Shown one piece after another: positions 1 through 9,023 of a stretch of DNA of 64,000 bases. Origin of the DNA: Mixta sp031457955 (lineage in GTDB: Bacteria; Pseudomonadota; Gammaproteobacteria; Enterobacterales; Enterobacteriaceae). A model generated the notes under the pieces. It had not been told where the DNA came from. It was given only the letters and a program-made list of their open reading frames with translations, and did not search any database. The first letter of the stretch is position 1, and each line of letters starts with the position of its first letter. The position numbers were made by a program, and so were the translations under genes. The stretch covers positions 248,001-312,000 of the forward strand of contig NZ_JAVDXN010000003.1 in NCBI RefSeq assembly GCF_031457955.1, in the 5' to 3' direction.

Positions 1-78
1 CAGCGGGTCGCCGACGTACGCATAAGTGTTCAGCCCGCCCGCCAGCCCGTTCAGCTCCGAGTGATACCAGTAAACCAT
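1..78 (-). CDS. Orphan Rhs core tip (partial, runs off the left edge)
   Basis: The minus strand from an ATG at 78 reads MVYWYHSELNG followed by LAGGLNTYAYVGDPL up to the edge. Both pieces match parts of the core end of the full rhs gene at 1008-5579 (VYWYQTALNG and LAGGLNTYAYVGDPL), but about 80 residues that separate them there are missing. This is what is expected of a displaced Rhs C-terminal cassette: a short piece of conserved core, kept as recombination homology, followed by a different toxin tip outside the window. No convincing ribosome binding site precedes the ATG, so it may be silent. A decayed remnant is the alternative. Confidence 0.6.
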   Translation of the reverse strand, partial: MVYWYHSELNGLAGGLNTYAYVGDPL

Positions 79-384
79 GATGCCCGCCGTGCATTAGTAT
101 TTTTGTTACTGACTCATGAAAAATTTGCTGTGAGTAAAAAATAATTTTTTTATTTAAAAGTTGAAAGTAAAATATTAAATCAGATGAGATATGTAAAAAA
201 GTTGCAAACTTCATAAAATGCGGTAAAAAAAATCATATCTGAAAGAAGCTTCAGTTTAAGTTTTCAAGCGTTAACGATGCGCGCAAGAGCGGCACTATAT
301 TTTAGTCACCGCCTGTAAAACTTGCTAAGCCGCCTTTCTTATTACGAAAAATCCATATCGCTAGCTATACTTACCATAGATATA
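79..384. other. AT-rich spacer between Rhs immunity gene and orphan Rhs tip
   Basis: About 300 bases with no ORF of useful length on either strand. Base composition is far more AT-rich than the Rhs core on the right. AT-rich spacers of this kind are common between successive toxin/immunity cassettes. No clear terminator or promoter was identified. Confidence 0.5.
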
Positions 385-1011
385 CTAATCTTCATCCCAA
401 GCATCATAAGAATAACGATTATCAATAGGTATAAAATTTATCCCTGAAAAACATTTCTCCTGAAATAAATACTTAAATTTTTCAGAGCATACAGGTTTTA
501 TAATATCAGTACAGAAAAACAAATCCTCATTGATATCTTTTTTAATAACAAAGTTTGTTATTTTTTCATAATATACCTTATCCAATCCCATTTCCTGAGG
601 AGTGTTTAATTTCCCTGAATCCAAATCCCTAGATATTTCATAGGAAGACTCCTCTATATCAAGGATTGAAATGTATTTTTTCAAATAAAACAAATTATAA
701 TTTTTTGAAGGTTTTTTCCTTCCATTTAATACGATATCAAGAGGAAAGCTTAGGAAAGCAACATTCAAACCCTGACACATTTTCATTAGATCAGAAGACA
801 CTATATCGTCATCTAAAAAATAATCACCACTCATATCTTTAACGCTAGTCCTTAATTTATAGCGATCTATAAAATATTCTTCTTTTGGCGGCGATGTAAA
901 GATATCAAAACATGGTAAATCCGGCGTATATTTCTTATCGATATAAGGCGGCAGCCCTGCATCTTCCGGATTATATTGTAATATATAAAACTTGTTATTA
1001 TTTTCTTTCAT
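385..1011 (-). CDS. Putative Rhs immunity protein (Imm11/DUF1629-like)
   Basis: A 208-residue acidic soluble protein with no signal peptide or membrane segment. Its ATG overlaps the rhs stop codon in an ATGA, so the two are translationally coupled, as expected for a cytoplasmic antitoxin of the Rhs C-terminal nuclease. The layout (short N-terminal strand FYILQYN, mid-protein LNVAFLSFPLDIVLNG, a late FFCTDI segment) recalls the Imm11/DUF1629 immunity family, but that is recognition by eye. The gene is AT-rich like the toxin-coding end of rhs and unlike the GC-rich Rhs core, so toxin tip and immunity gene probably moved together. Role as immunity protein is strongly suggested by position; the exact family is less sure. 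Confidence 0.75.
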   Translation of the reverse strand: MKENNNKFYILQYNPEDAGLPPYIDKKYTPDLPCFDIFTSPPKEEYFIDRYKLRTSVKDMSGDYFLDDDIVSSDLMKMCQGLNVAFLSFPLDIVLNGRKKPSKNYNLFYLKKYISILDIEESSYEISRDLDSGKLNTPQEMGLDKVYYEKITNFVIKKDINEDLFFCTDIIKPVCSEKFKYLFQEKCFSGINFIPIDNRYSYDAWDED

Positions 1012-4000
1012 ATCAAACGCCCATTGTTAGCATCAACTTTAAATAATCCTTTTTCCAGACCTTCTCGAGCCCAATCTTGTATATTTTTCACTTTCAAAGC
1101 AAGCTGCGTATCACTCATGCGTCCAGCCTGTCTTGCTAATACATCTAACTTAACCCTAATATCTCCTGTATATTCTGCATGACTAGACCAATGTCCAGGC
1201 AAAGATAAAATCTTAGACAGCTCCTGCCCCCCAGGCAAAAATATCCCATTAGATGCGCCATCTCCATCCCAACCAATATTTTTTAACCGTCCAAATACAG
1301 ATCTATATCTGGGATCTTTAATTAACTCTTCAGGAATGAGATGATGATTAGCCATACCATCTCTGGGGCGAGCCCCCATGTTGCGGCCTAATTTAGTGGA
1401 GCACCACCCCAACGGATCCACCCACACCAGCGGGTCGCCGACATACGCATAGGTGTTCAGCCCGCCCGCCAGCCCTATCGGATCCGGCTGCGTGTAGCGG
1501 CCCGTCGCCGGGTCGTAGTAACGGAACAGATTGTAGTGCAGGCCCGTCTCTCTATCCAGGTACTGCCCCTGAAAACGCAGGTTCTGCGCCACCGCCAGCG
1601 GCGCGTGACTCTGCTCCCGCTGCGTTTCGCCCCAGGTGCTGAAGGTGCCCTGCCACACCGTGTCGCCCTGCGAGTCCGTCATCCGCTCCGGCAGCCCGTT
1701 CAGCGCCGTCTGATACCAGTAAACTTCGCTGCCCGCCGCGCTGCTGTCCACCCGCGCCAGCGGCTCCCACGTACCTTCGCTGTAAACGTACTGCGTCTTT
1801 CTGCCCGGCGCGCCGCTGCTCTCCTCGCCCGCCAGCCGCAGCCCGTTCCACTGAAACGTAGTGACTTCCGGCTCCGCGCGGTCGTGACGGTACAGCAGCT
1901 TGTGCGTGCGGCGGCCCAGCAGGTCGTAACGGTATTCTGCCCGCCGGTATTCGCGGTGTCCTTCCAGCTCCGCCACGGTCAGGCGGTTTTCTTCGTCCCA
2001 GCGGAAGCGCTGCGTCACGCCGTGCCGCGTGTCGTGTCGCTCCGCCAGCCGGCCGAAGCCGTCATACGCCAGCCGGATGCCGTTCAGCCGCTGTAACAGG
2101 TTATGCCACACCCTCTGCCCCGGCGCTTCCGTGCGGTTGCCCGCCGCGTCCCAGCTGAACCGCGCCTCCTGCGCCGGGCCCACGCTGCGCGTCACCCGAC
2201 CGGCGGCATCGTAGCCCCAAAGCTGCTGACGGTACTTCTCTTTGCCCGCGTCGCTGTCGGTCACGCTCTCCTGAATAATCTGGTCGAGACGGTCCCAGCG
2301 GTAACGACGCTCAAATATCAGCGCCTGCCCGCGACGGCTGCCGCGCAGCGTGATGCGCCCCGCCGCGTCATAGCGCGTCTCCAGCGTCAGCGCCCCCTGG
2401 CTGCGGCGGATTTCACGGTGCAGGCTGTCGCGTTCGTAGCCTGCCAGCTCCGTGTTGCCGTCGCCGTGCCGCAGGTTCATCTGCAACAGGTGTCCGCTGC
2501 CGTAGCGCAGGTGGTGCAGCGCACTGCCGTCCGGCGCGGTGGTCACCCGCAGGTTGCCGAGCGCGTCATACGCGTGCTGCCAGCGGCCGCCGTGGTTCTC
2601 TTCCGCCGTCAGGTTGCCCGCCGCGTCGCGGCTGAAGCTCAGCGTCTCTTCCCACTGCGGCTCTTCGCCGCCTGCCGTGGCCTGCTGCCAGGCGCGCAGG
2701 GTTGTCCGGCGGATTTTCACCTCACGCGCGCCGTAAAAATATTCCGTATGGCTGTCCGCCGTCTGCTTCGTCACCACACGGCCCAGCGCATCGTAACCGT
2801 AGCGCTGGCGCTGCGCCGCCTCACCTTCGGTCAGCGACGCGCGGGTCACTTCCGCCACTTGGCCCTGCTGCGTATAGCGGTAAGCGGTGCGCCGTCCCGC
2901 CCAGTCGTACTGCGCCAGCAGCCGCTCGCCGTTGTCATACTCAAAGCGCCAGCGGTCGCCGTTCGGGTTAATCAGCGTCTGCAGACGACCAAAACGATCG
3001 TAGCGGTAGCCCACCTGATGCCCGGCCGGATCGGTCTCCGTCACAACCTGCCCGCGCGCGTTGCGCGTCACCCGGCGTTCGGAAAAACCGTCGGTATTGC
3101 TGCCGGTCAGCAGGCCCGCGCGGTCGTAGTCGTAGCGGGTCTCGCGCCCGTCGGCACGCATGTGCGCCGCCAGCCTGCCCGCCGCCGTCCACTGCCACTG
3201 CTCGCTGCCCGCGCCGGGCTGGCTCAGCCGGATAAGCCGCCCGCAGTCGTCGTAAATACGGTGGCTCTGGTGACCGGAGCAGTCCTCCTCGCGCAGCAGC
3301 TGACCGCGCTCGTCCCACCAGTAACGGCTGGTGTTCTGCAGCGCGTCGATCCGCTCGATCAGATCACCCTGATCATTCCAGACAAAGCGGGTGACGCCGC
3401 CCAGCGGATCGGTGAGTTCCGTGACGTCGCCATGGTTGTTGTAGCCGTACTGCCATACCGCGCCGTCCGGCAGCACCTCTTTCAGCGGAAACGCATACAC
3501 CTCGTGCCAGGTGGTTAAGGTGGCCTGGCCCAGCGGATCGCGCACCATCGTCAGGTTGCCGCGCGCGTCATGGTTATATTCCCAGCGATGGCCGTCGGGA
3601 TCGACCGTCGCCTTCAGCAGCTCGCCGTCCGGCGTCCAGCGATAATGCCATTCGTTGCCGTAGCTGTCGGTGTAGCGGGTGATGCGGTAAAGATGATCCC
3701 AGTGGTGCTGCGTCGAGCCGCCCGACAGGCAGGTCACTGTGGCGGTTCTGGCCTGCTCGTCGGCATCGATCAGCCAGTGTTCCAGCACGTTCTGCTGTTC
3801 GTCGCGCACGCGGTATTCCGCCACGCGCCACTCCGCGCCGCCCGCTTCGGGACGCCATTCATAGTCCACGCACAGGCCGGTGGCATAGCTGTGCGAGCCC
3901 ATGCGATCGCTGGCGGCATCCCAGCCAAACCGGCGCGTGACGATGCCGTCAGCATCTTCCACGGCGATCAGCTGTCCACGATCGTTATAGCGATAGCCCA

Positions 4001-5579
4001 CCAGTAAATAATGTTCCCCGCCGCATACCTGATGCACGGCGGCCAGGCGACCATGCTGCGACTCATAGCTCAGCGCAACCGTCAGCGCTTCATTGTCGCC
4101 GGAGATGCTGACAAGCTGGCCCGCGTCGTTGTACGCATAGTGCTGGCAGTTTTCATGACGATCGCAGATGCGCGTGATACGCCATTCGCCGGCACGCTGC
4201 GGATCCGGCTCATACAGCTGGAATTCACCGAGATCGCTTTGCAGCACAATGGATCCCTGCGCGCTGTACCACAGGGTCATGCCGTCTTCCTGACAGTGAA
4301 CCACATCGCCAGGGTTCATTGCGCCGATAACCAGCTCACGGCCGGTAACATCGCGCCAGAAAAACAGGCTGTTAGCACCGTTTACCCGTTGCAGCAGCCG
4401 GGTTTCAAACGGCAGCATCCAGCCGGTGCCCAGTAGCCCGGTGGTGGTGTTGCGGCTGTGATAAACGCGTTGCCAGAGCAGCGGAATGCGATCCGCCAGT
4501 GAGAAATCAAGATCCTCCTGACCAGCGAGGATCTTGGCGCCGGTGGCAATATTCACCGGGTGTGCGGTCTGTACCGCCTTGCTGGCAATCAGGCCCGCCG
4601 CCTCTACCGCGCCTTCCGTTGCCGCCGCCTGCGCGCCTGCCGCAGCCAGCGGACAGGCGGCGTTACGCAACATGCGCACAAACTTGATCTCTTTATAGAT
4701 ACTTTGCAGCAGGCGCATGCCTTCACGCAGGCCGGAACCCATCAGCCCACCCAGCATATACATCGGCGCGTTTTTCCCGCTGCGGATATCGCGCACCACA
4801 ATACTGCCGCCGCCGATGCGTACACGCGGGTTTTCCGCCACCTCGATTTTGGCCTCACAGGTGCTGCGATCGCCGTTACGTGCCGCGGGCTGCCCGTTGA
4901 TTAATACCTTGCGCGATCCTTCCGCCAGGAAGTTAACGTTCTCAGCCAGATGGTTTTTAGAGCAGAGCACAGTATCTTTCGGCGCAGGCGTGGCGTAAGG
5001 GCTGGCGCTTGCCACCATCGGCTGCGTCAGGTTCTTCCAGATATTAATAAAGTGGTTTTTAACATCGTCGCCATCGATATGGCTGATGCCTTCCGCCAGC
5101 GCCTGCGCAGTTTTACCGGGATGCAGCACAGCCGACGCGGTGGCTGAGATGCCTGCCGCCACCATCATCACCACATCTTTTGCCGTCAGGCTGTCGTCCT
5201 GCTCTGCGGCAGGCGAGTTGAGAAAGTCGTGATCGACGGTTCCGGCCGCGCGCGCCGCAGGCTTACCCATGATATGCACATTATCGGAGCCACTGGTAAT
5301 TTTGGCGTCCGGCGGGCCTTTCAGCCCGAAAAAGTCGAGCGCAGAATCCACCCATTCGCCCGCTTTATTACCGATCTGCTCAGGAATGCCGCTAACCATC
5401 GCGCCCACGGTCAGGGCAATACCAACCGCCGCGCCAATGCCGGTGGCGCTGACGGCGGTCGCCGCCGCGTAAATCCCTAAATAGATGGCCCCTTCAACCA
5501 GGCCGCTGGCGAAATCCGCCAGCGCCGAACTGTGTACCAGCGGATCATCCATCCTTGCGGCAATAAATTCATCCGCCAT
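1008..5579 (-). CDS. rhs: PAAR-Rhs T6SS effector with C-terminal AHH-type nuclease
   Basis: A 1523-residue specialised effector. Residues 7-16 are AARMDDPLVH, matching the prePAAR motif AARxxDxxxH that is known to complete the PAAR fold. Residues 28-64 are hydrophobic and would be the membrane segment shielded by the EagR chaperone encoded just downstream of vgrG. PAAR segments lie near 93-118 and 225-245, with an insertion between them. Residues from about 330 to 1392 are YD-repeat Rhs core, ending in the DPIG...VDPLGW signature where Rhs proteins self-cleave. The last 131 residues form the toxin: ANHHLIP near 1409-1415, a conserved GIFLPG and a later SSHAEY histidine fit the AHH subgroup of HNH/EndoVII nucleases. 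GC content drops sharply at the core/tip junction (about 1403). It is predicted to be loaded on VgrG and injected into rivals. The toxin family call rests on motifs only. Confidence 0.92.
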   Translation of the reverse strand: MADEFIAARMDDPLVHSSALADFASGLVEGAIYLGIYAAATAVSATGIGAAVGIALTVGAMVSGIPEQIGNKAGEWVDSALDFFGLKGPPDAKITSGSDNVHIMGKPAARAAGTVDHDFLNSPAAEQDDSLTAKDVVMMVAAGISATASAVLHPGKTAQALAEGISHIDGDDVKNHFINIWKNLTQPMVASASPYATPAPKDTVLCSKNHLAENVNFLAEGSRKVLINGQPAARNGDRSTCEAKIEVAENPRVRIGGGSIVVRDIRSGKNAPMYMLGGLMGSGLREGMRLLQSIYKEIKFVRMLRNAACPLAAAGAQAAATEGAVEAAGLIASKAVQTAHPVNIATGAKILAGQEDLDFSLADRIPLLWQRVYHSRNTTTGLLGTGWMLPFETRLLQRVNGANSLFFWRDVTGRELVIGAMNPGDVVHCQEDGMTLWYSAQGSIVLQSDLGEFQLYEPDPQRAGEWRITRICDRHENCQHYAYNDAGQLVSISGDNEALTVALSYESQHGRLAAVHQVCGGEHYLLVGYRYNDRGQLIAVEDADGIVTRRFGWDAASDRMGSHSYATGLCVDYEWRPEAGGAEWRVAEYRVRDEQQNVLEHWLIDADEQARTATVTCLSGGSTQHHWDHLYRITRYTDSYGNEWHYRWTPDGELLKATVDPDGHRWEYNHDARGNLTMVRDPLGQATLTTWHEVYAFPLKEVLPDGAVWQYGYNNHGDVTELTDPLGGVTRFVWNDQGDLIERIDALQNTSRYWWDERGQLLREEDCSGHQSHRIYDDCGRLIRLSQPGAGSEQWQWTAAGRLAAHMRADGRETRYDYDRAGLLTGSNTDGFSERRVTRNARGQVVTETDPAGHQVGYRYDRFGRLQTLINPNGDRWRFEYDNGERLLAQYDWAGRRTAYRYTQQGQVAEVTRASLTEGEAAQRQRYGYDALGRVVTKQTADSHTEYFYGAREVKIRRTTLRAWQQATAGGEEPQWEETLSFSRDAAGNLTAEENHGGRWQHAYDALGNLRVTTAPDGSALHHLRYGSGHLLQMNLRHGDGNTELAGYERDSLHREIRRSQGALTLETRYDAAGRITLRGSRRGQALIFERRYRWDRLDQIIQESVTDSDAGKEKYRQQLWGYDAAGRVTRSVGPAQEARFSWDAAGNRTEAPGQRVWHNLLQRLNGIRLAYDGFGRLAERHDTRHGVTQRFRWDEENRLTVAELEGHREYRRAEYRYDLLGRRTHKLLYRHDRAEPEVTTFQWNGLRLAGEESSGAPGRKTQYVYSEGTWEPLARVDSSAAGSEVYWYQTALNGLPERMTDSQGDTVWQGTFSTWGETQREQSHAPLAVAQNLRFQGQYLDRETGLHYNLFRYYDPATGRYTQPDPIGLAGGLNTYAYVGDPLVWVDPLGWCSTKLGRNMGARPRDGMANHHLIPEELIKDPRYRSVFGRLKNIGWDGDGASNGIFLPGGQELSKILSLPGHWSSHAEYTGDIRVKLDVLARQAGRMSDTQLALKVKNIQDWAREGLEKGLFKVDANNGRLI

Positions 5580-5581
5580 GC

Positions 5582-6016
5582 TCAGGCCTCCCCGGCCTCA
5601 GCAGGAATAAAACCAGCCTTAATCCCCTGCCACATTTCCAGCGCCGCCTCATCAAAAGGCAATGTGCGGCTCAGGGTTAATGCCAGTAAGTGATCGCTGA
5701 GCATGGTGGTCAGTAACCGCTGATGAATGGTGATCTGCTGGTTCTGGAAATGAAAGGCCACCTCCTGTGCGGGCAGATTGCCAAGGGTGGTCGCCTGCGG
5801 CTCTTGCGCCACAAACTTTTTCATGTCGCGCTTTACCTTCGCCAGCTGCTGTTGCAGATACTGTGCTTCTTCGCCCGGCTTAACGTTAAAAGCACGAGTA
5901 ATCACCAGCGAGGCGCGTGCCTGCGGCAGCTTAAGGATCGTGACGCTTTCATCCTGCGCCGCTTCCGGCAGCGCCAGGGTGCCTTCGGTCAGAATATATT
6001 GCACTGGCTGACTCAT
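5582..6016 (-). CDS. eagR: EagR-type effector chaperone (DUF1795/DcrB-like)
   Basis: A 144-residue protein of the DUF1795 (EagR) family, whose members bind the hydrophobic N-terminal segments and prePAAR motif of Rhs-type T6SS effectors before loading. The gene lies exactly between vgrG and rhs: its ATG shares one base with the vgrG stop (TAATG) and its stop lies two bases before the rhs start, so vgrG, eagR and rhs form one translational unit. No signal peptide, consistent with a cytoplasmic chaperone. The neighbouring effector has the prePAAR motif and membrane segments this chaperone class recognises, which supports the call. Confidence 0.88.
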   Translation of the reverse strand: MSQPVQYILTEGTLALPEAAQDESVTILKLPQARASLVITRAFNVKPGEEAQYLQQQLAKVKRDMKKFVAQEPQATTLGNLPAQEVAFHFQNQQITIHQRLLTTMLSDHLLALTLSRTLPFDEAALEMWQGIKAGFIPAEAGEA

Positions 6017-7941
6017 TAGCTGTTTCCTTTATTTTTATTAAATACTGCGCTTACCAGTTCTTTAATTTGATCCGGCATCGGCGAGAAGGAGAGCGAGACC
6101 CCGGGTTTTTTAATATTTAAATCGAGCGTCCCACCGGTATTGATCTCTCCCTGCGCAGAGGCATTGACCGAGAAGGTGTTGCACTGCAATACCACATCAC
6201 CCGTTTCGTTCATGATCAGCATGCTTTCGCCGCAGATCAGCTGGATGCTGCTGGCCGATGCCAGCGTCAGCGTGCCTTCGGCACTCAGCTCAAAATCACC
6301 GCCGACCAGCTCGCTGCGCTGCGCCTGCGTCATCTGTTTGTAGCTGCCTTCCACTTTACTGGTGTGATCTTTGCTGATATTGACCGTCTGGTTGCCGCCG
6401 ACGACATGGGTTTCATCATTTTTGATGTTGGTATCCATATTGCGCTCGGCCTGGATCCACACCTGCTCCTCGCCCGCCCGGTCCTCGAAGCGCAGCACGT
6501 TGGCGTTGTCCGGCGTCCCGTCCTTTGACCGGCTCATGAACCCCATCTGCGTCGCCGCACCCGGCAGCGACCACGGCGGCATGCTCGCCGCGTTGTACAC
6601 CCGACCCGTCACTATCGGACGGTCCGGGTCACCGTTGATGAAGTCCACCACCACCTCGTCGTTCACCCGCGGTATCTGCACCCCGCCGTATCCCTGGCCC
6701 GCCCACGCGCTCGACACCCGCACCCAGCACGAGCTCGTCTCATCACTCTTACCCAGACGGTCCCAGTGGAACTTCACCCGCACCCGACCGTACCGGTCGG
6801 TGTGTATCGATTCCCCCGCCGGGCCCGTCACCCGCGCCGTCTGCGGGCCGTGCGTCTTCGGCCACGGCGTCGTCGCCTCCGCCCGGTACGTCACCCCCGC
6901 CGGCAGCACCCGGAACGTTATCTCATGCACCGTTTCGCCCTCTCCGCTGGCGTAGCGGTTCTCCTCCAGACGATATTTCGCCTCCAGCGTCACGTACTCT
7001 CCGTTGTCGCTGCCGTGCGGCGCGTTCAGCAGCGCGAAGCGGCAGCCCGGCACGATGCCCGTCGCCGTGCCCCTGCCGCTGACCTGACGATGCGCCGCCT
7101 GCCACGCCTCCTGGCGCACCCGCGCGTACTTCTCCCCCTCGCCGTGCGCCACGTAGCGGCCCGGCCACTCAAACACCTCCGTCTGGCCCGGCTGCGGCGA
7201 CGCCGGGTTCTGCCGCGCCTGCAGCAGCCACGCGTTCGGCTGGCGGAAGTCGTAGTCGTCGATGCTGTACAGCCCCGGCGTCACGCTCTCCTCCAGCGCC
7301 CAGTGGCTCACCCCTTCTTCCGACGTCACCCCGCCGCTGCCCGTGGCGTGGTAGGGAATCACCTCGTACCCCGGCCACGTCTCATGCGCCTCCGGGCCGT
7401 CCGCCAGCACCATCACGTGCCGGTCCGCCTCGTGACGGAACCAGTAATATATGCCCTCCAGCTCCATCAGGCGGCTGATGAAGGCGAAGCTGCTCTCCGC
7501 GTACTGCACGCAGTACTCCCACGTCCGGTACGCCCCCGTCAGGCGGCTCTCTACCTGCACCCCGTGCTCCGACAGCAGCCGCAGGATTATCTGCACCGCC
7601 GTCTCGCCCTGGAAGATGCGCGCGTTGCGGTCGCGCAGCATCGGCCAGACGTCCGGCTCCAGCGTCACGGTGTGCACCGCATAGCGCGTGCCGCCCAGCT
7701 CCTCGCTGTGCACCGCCACCCGGGTGATTTTGCCGTTGATGTGGCGCGTGCCGGACAACAGGTGCCCGGTGGGGATGTCCAGCGTCAGCGGCTGACCCAG
7801 CAGCGCGTGCCGGTCGGTGCGGGCGTCGGTGCCCAGCAGCGTAACGGTGAGGGCGAAGGGCTGCGACAGCGTCTCGGTGCCGTCCAGCTTCCAGAAAAGC
7901 AGCCCCTCCTGCGGGAGCCGTGCGGTGATGCGTTCAGTCAT
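6016..7941 (-). CDS. vgrG: VgrG spike protein (TssI)
   Basis: A 641-residue VgrG. The N-terminal half resembles phage gp27/gp5 hub domains (LSQPFALTVTLLG near the start, EGIYYWFRHE near 165). The middle has the gp5 OB-fold region with typical IHTDRYGRVRVKFHWD and PRVNDEVVVDFINGDPD motifs. The C-terminal part is a beta-helical DUF2345-like needle with short repeats (VSKDHTSKVEG-type). The protein ends soon after the needle with no enzymatic extension, so this is a structural spike whose cargo is the PAAR-Rhs protein two genes downstream. It sits at the far end of the T6SS cluster after a DUF3829 lipoprotein gene. Confidence 0.95.
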   Translation of the reverse strand: MTERITARLPQEGLLFWKLDGTETLSQPFALTVTLLGTDARTDRHALLGQPLTLDIPTGHLLSGTRHINGKITRVAVHSEELGGTRYAVHTVTLEPDVWPMLRDRNARIFQGETAVQIILRLLSEHGVQVESRLTGAYRTWEYCVQYAESSFAFISRLMELEGIYYWFRHEADRHVMVLADGPEAHETWPGYEVIPYHATGSGGVTSEEGVSHWALEESVTPGLYSIDDYDFRQPNAWLLQARQNPASPQPGQTEVFEWPGRYVAHGEGEKYARVRQEAWQAAHRQVSGRGTATGIVPGCRFALLNAPHGSDNGEYVTLEAKYRLEENRYASGEGETVHEITFRVLPAGVTYRAEATTPWPKTHGPQTARVTGPAGESIHTDRYGRVRVKFHWDRLGKSDETSSCWVRVSSAWAGQGYGGVQIPRVNDEVVVDFINGDPDRPIVTGRVYNAASMPPWSLPGAATQMGFMSRSKDGTPDNANVLRFEDRAGEEQVWIQAERNMDTNIKNDETHVVGGNQTVNISKDHTSKVEGSYKQMTQAQRSELVGGDFELSAEGTLTLASASSIQLICGESMLIMNETGDVVLQCNTFSVNASAQGEINTGGTLDLNIKKPGVSLSFSPMPDQIKELVSAVFNKNKGNS

Positions 7942-7960
7942 GGTGAGTTCCGTGCTCAGC

Positions 7961-8040
7961 GGCGCCCGCGGACGCGGGCGGTGATAGTAAGAAAGGGTTT
8001 AGTTCAGGGAGCCGCCTCAAAGAAAGGCGGTGAAAAGTCC
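7961..8040 (-). other. Two GC-rich hairpins in the vgrG leader
   Basis: Between the DUF3829 gene and vgrG there are two perfect stem-loops: CGCCCGCG-GA-CGCGGGCG at 7963-7980 and CCGCCT-N7-AGGCGG at 8022-8040. Neither is followed by a clean U-run on the minus strand, so they may be weak pause or mRNA-stability elements and not terminators. Function is not established. Confidence 0.35.
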
Positions 8041-8045
8041 GGTGA

Positions 8046-8954
8046 TTAACAGCTACGGTGGCTATTTAACGCATGCACCAGCGCGTTAAAGGGCAGAATA
8101 ATATCGTCTTCCATTACCTCTTTGCCCTGTGCCTGTTGAGTAATGGCGGCATCCAGTACAGCAATATAGTCGTTCGCCGTATCAATAATATTTTGGCAGC
8201 GCTGATTCCCCTGCTGTTGCATTAATTTGCCCCAGCCAGCGGAAAGCTGTTTTAACGTCGCGGCTTCATCGTTAAGTTGTTTATCTTCCGCAGGCGTTCG
8301 ATCTTCGCTTAATTGCTGTAGCGTCTGACGTGAAAGATAAACCATGCCGTTACGGTAATGCTCCGCGCTATTCTTTGGCGCGTTCTCATAGGCTATTTTT
8401 ATCCGCTCGCTATTAGCGGCAGAAATCGCTTTTAAGAAGTTATCCCGTTTGATCAGCAGCGCGCTAAAAGCGGCAACATAGTCAGCATCGCTGCGCCGCG
8501 CCAGCTTGCCTCCGTCCGTTAACCAGCCTTTCTCCTGCTGGTAGGCGTACAATTTTTCGCTAAGAGGCAGCAGCTTATTGATACTGGCCTGGTAAGCCTG
8601 CGCTGCGCTGTCGAGCTGCGGCAGCGCGCCCGGCAGCTTTAAGCCTTTATCCAGCCGCTCGTTAATGGTGCGAAATAGGGTCGGCGGCATGATCACATAA
8701 GAGGTGAGTGGCTTATTTCCTGCCAGCTCCGGTCGCGTCTCGCGTTGATAGTGAAAAAAGGCTTCAGGTAGCGAATGAAAATTAACGTTGGATTCGCTGT
8801 TAGCGGCTTTAACAAATGCGGCAAACTTATCATCAATTTGCCTTTGGACAGCGGATTTCTCTGCGCCTTTCGCGTTATCAGCAGATTGATCGCATGCGCT
8901 AATAAAAAACGCCAGCATCAACGTGATTAACAGGCGCCATGAATGAGTAGCCAT
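8046..8954 (-). CDS. DUF3829-family (YiiG-like) lipoprotein
   Basis: A 302-residue lipoprotein: residues 1-21 are a signal peptide ending in the lipobox-like ISAC, and the ribosome binding site AGGAAAGGAA directly precedes the ATG. The mature part is mostly helical and polar, with a layout like the DUF3829/YiiG family of unknown function. It lies between the PpkA-type kinase gene and vgrG in the same direction, inside the T6SS unit. Possible roles are periplasmic accessory factor, immunity or sensor, but nothing in the sequence decides between them. Confidence 0.75.
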   Translation of the reverse strand: MATHSWRLLITLMLAFFISACDQSADNAKGAEKSAVQRQIDDKFAAFVKAANSESNVNFHSLPEAFFHYQRETRPELAGNKPLTSYVIMPPTLFRTINERLDKGLKLPGALPQLDSAAQAYQASINKLLPLSEKLYAYQQEKGWLTDGGKLARRSDADYVAAFSALLIKRDNFLKAISAANSERIKIAYENAPKNSAEHYRNGMVYLSRQTLQQLSEDRTPAEDKQLNDEAATLKQLSAGWGKLMQQQGNQRCQNIIDTANDYIAVLDAAITQQAQGKEVMEDDIILPFNALVHALNSHRSC

Positions 8955-9023
8955 TTCCTTTCCTGTAATTATTATTCCTGGGAAGAGATGGCCAGCTGAT
9001 TAAACAGGCCATCCTTTATGCTT

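Noticed and set aside
2103..3518. A 471-codon plus-strand ORF inside rhs
   Set aside because: It is the antisense shadow of GC-rich Rhs repeats: Arg/Ala/Val-rich, no domain, no ribosome binding site, and rhs on the other strand is clearly real.
6766..8049. A 427-codon plus-strand ORF opposite vgrG
   Set aside because: Antisense shadow with extreme Arg/Leu/Val content and no recognisable motif.
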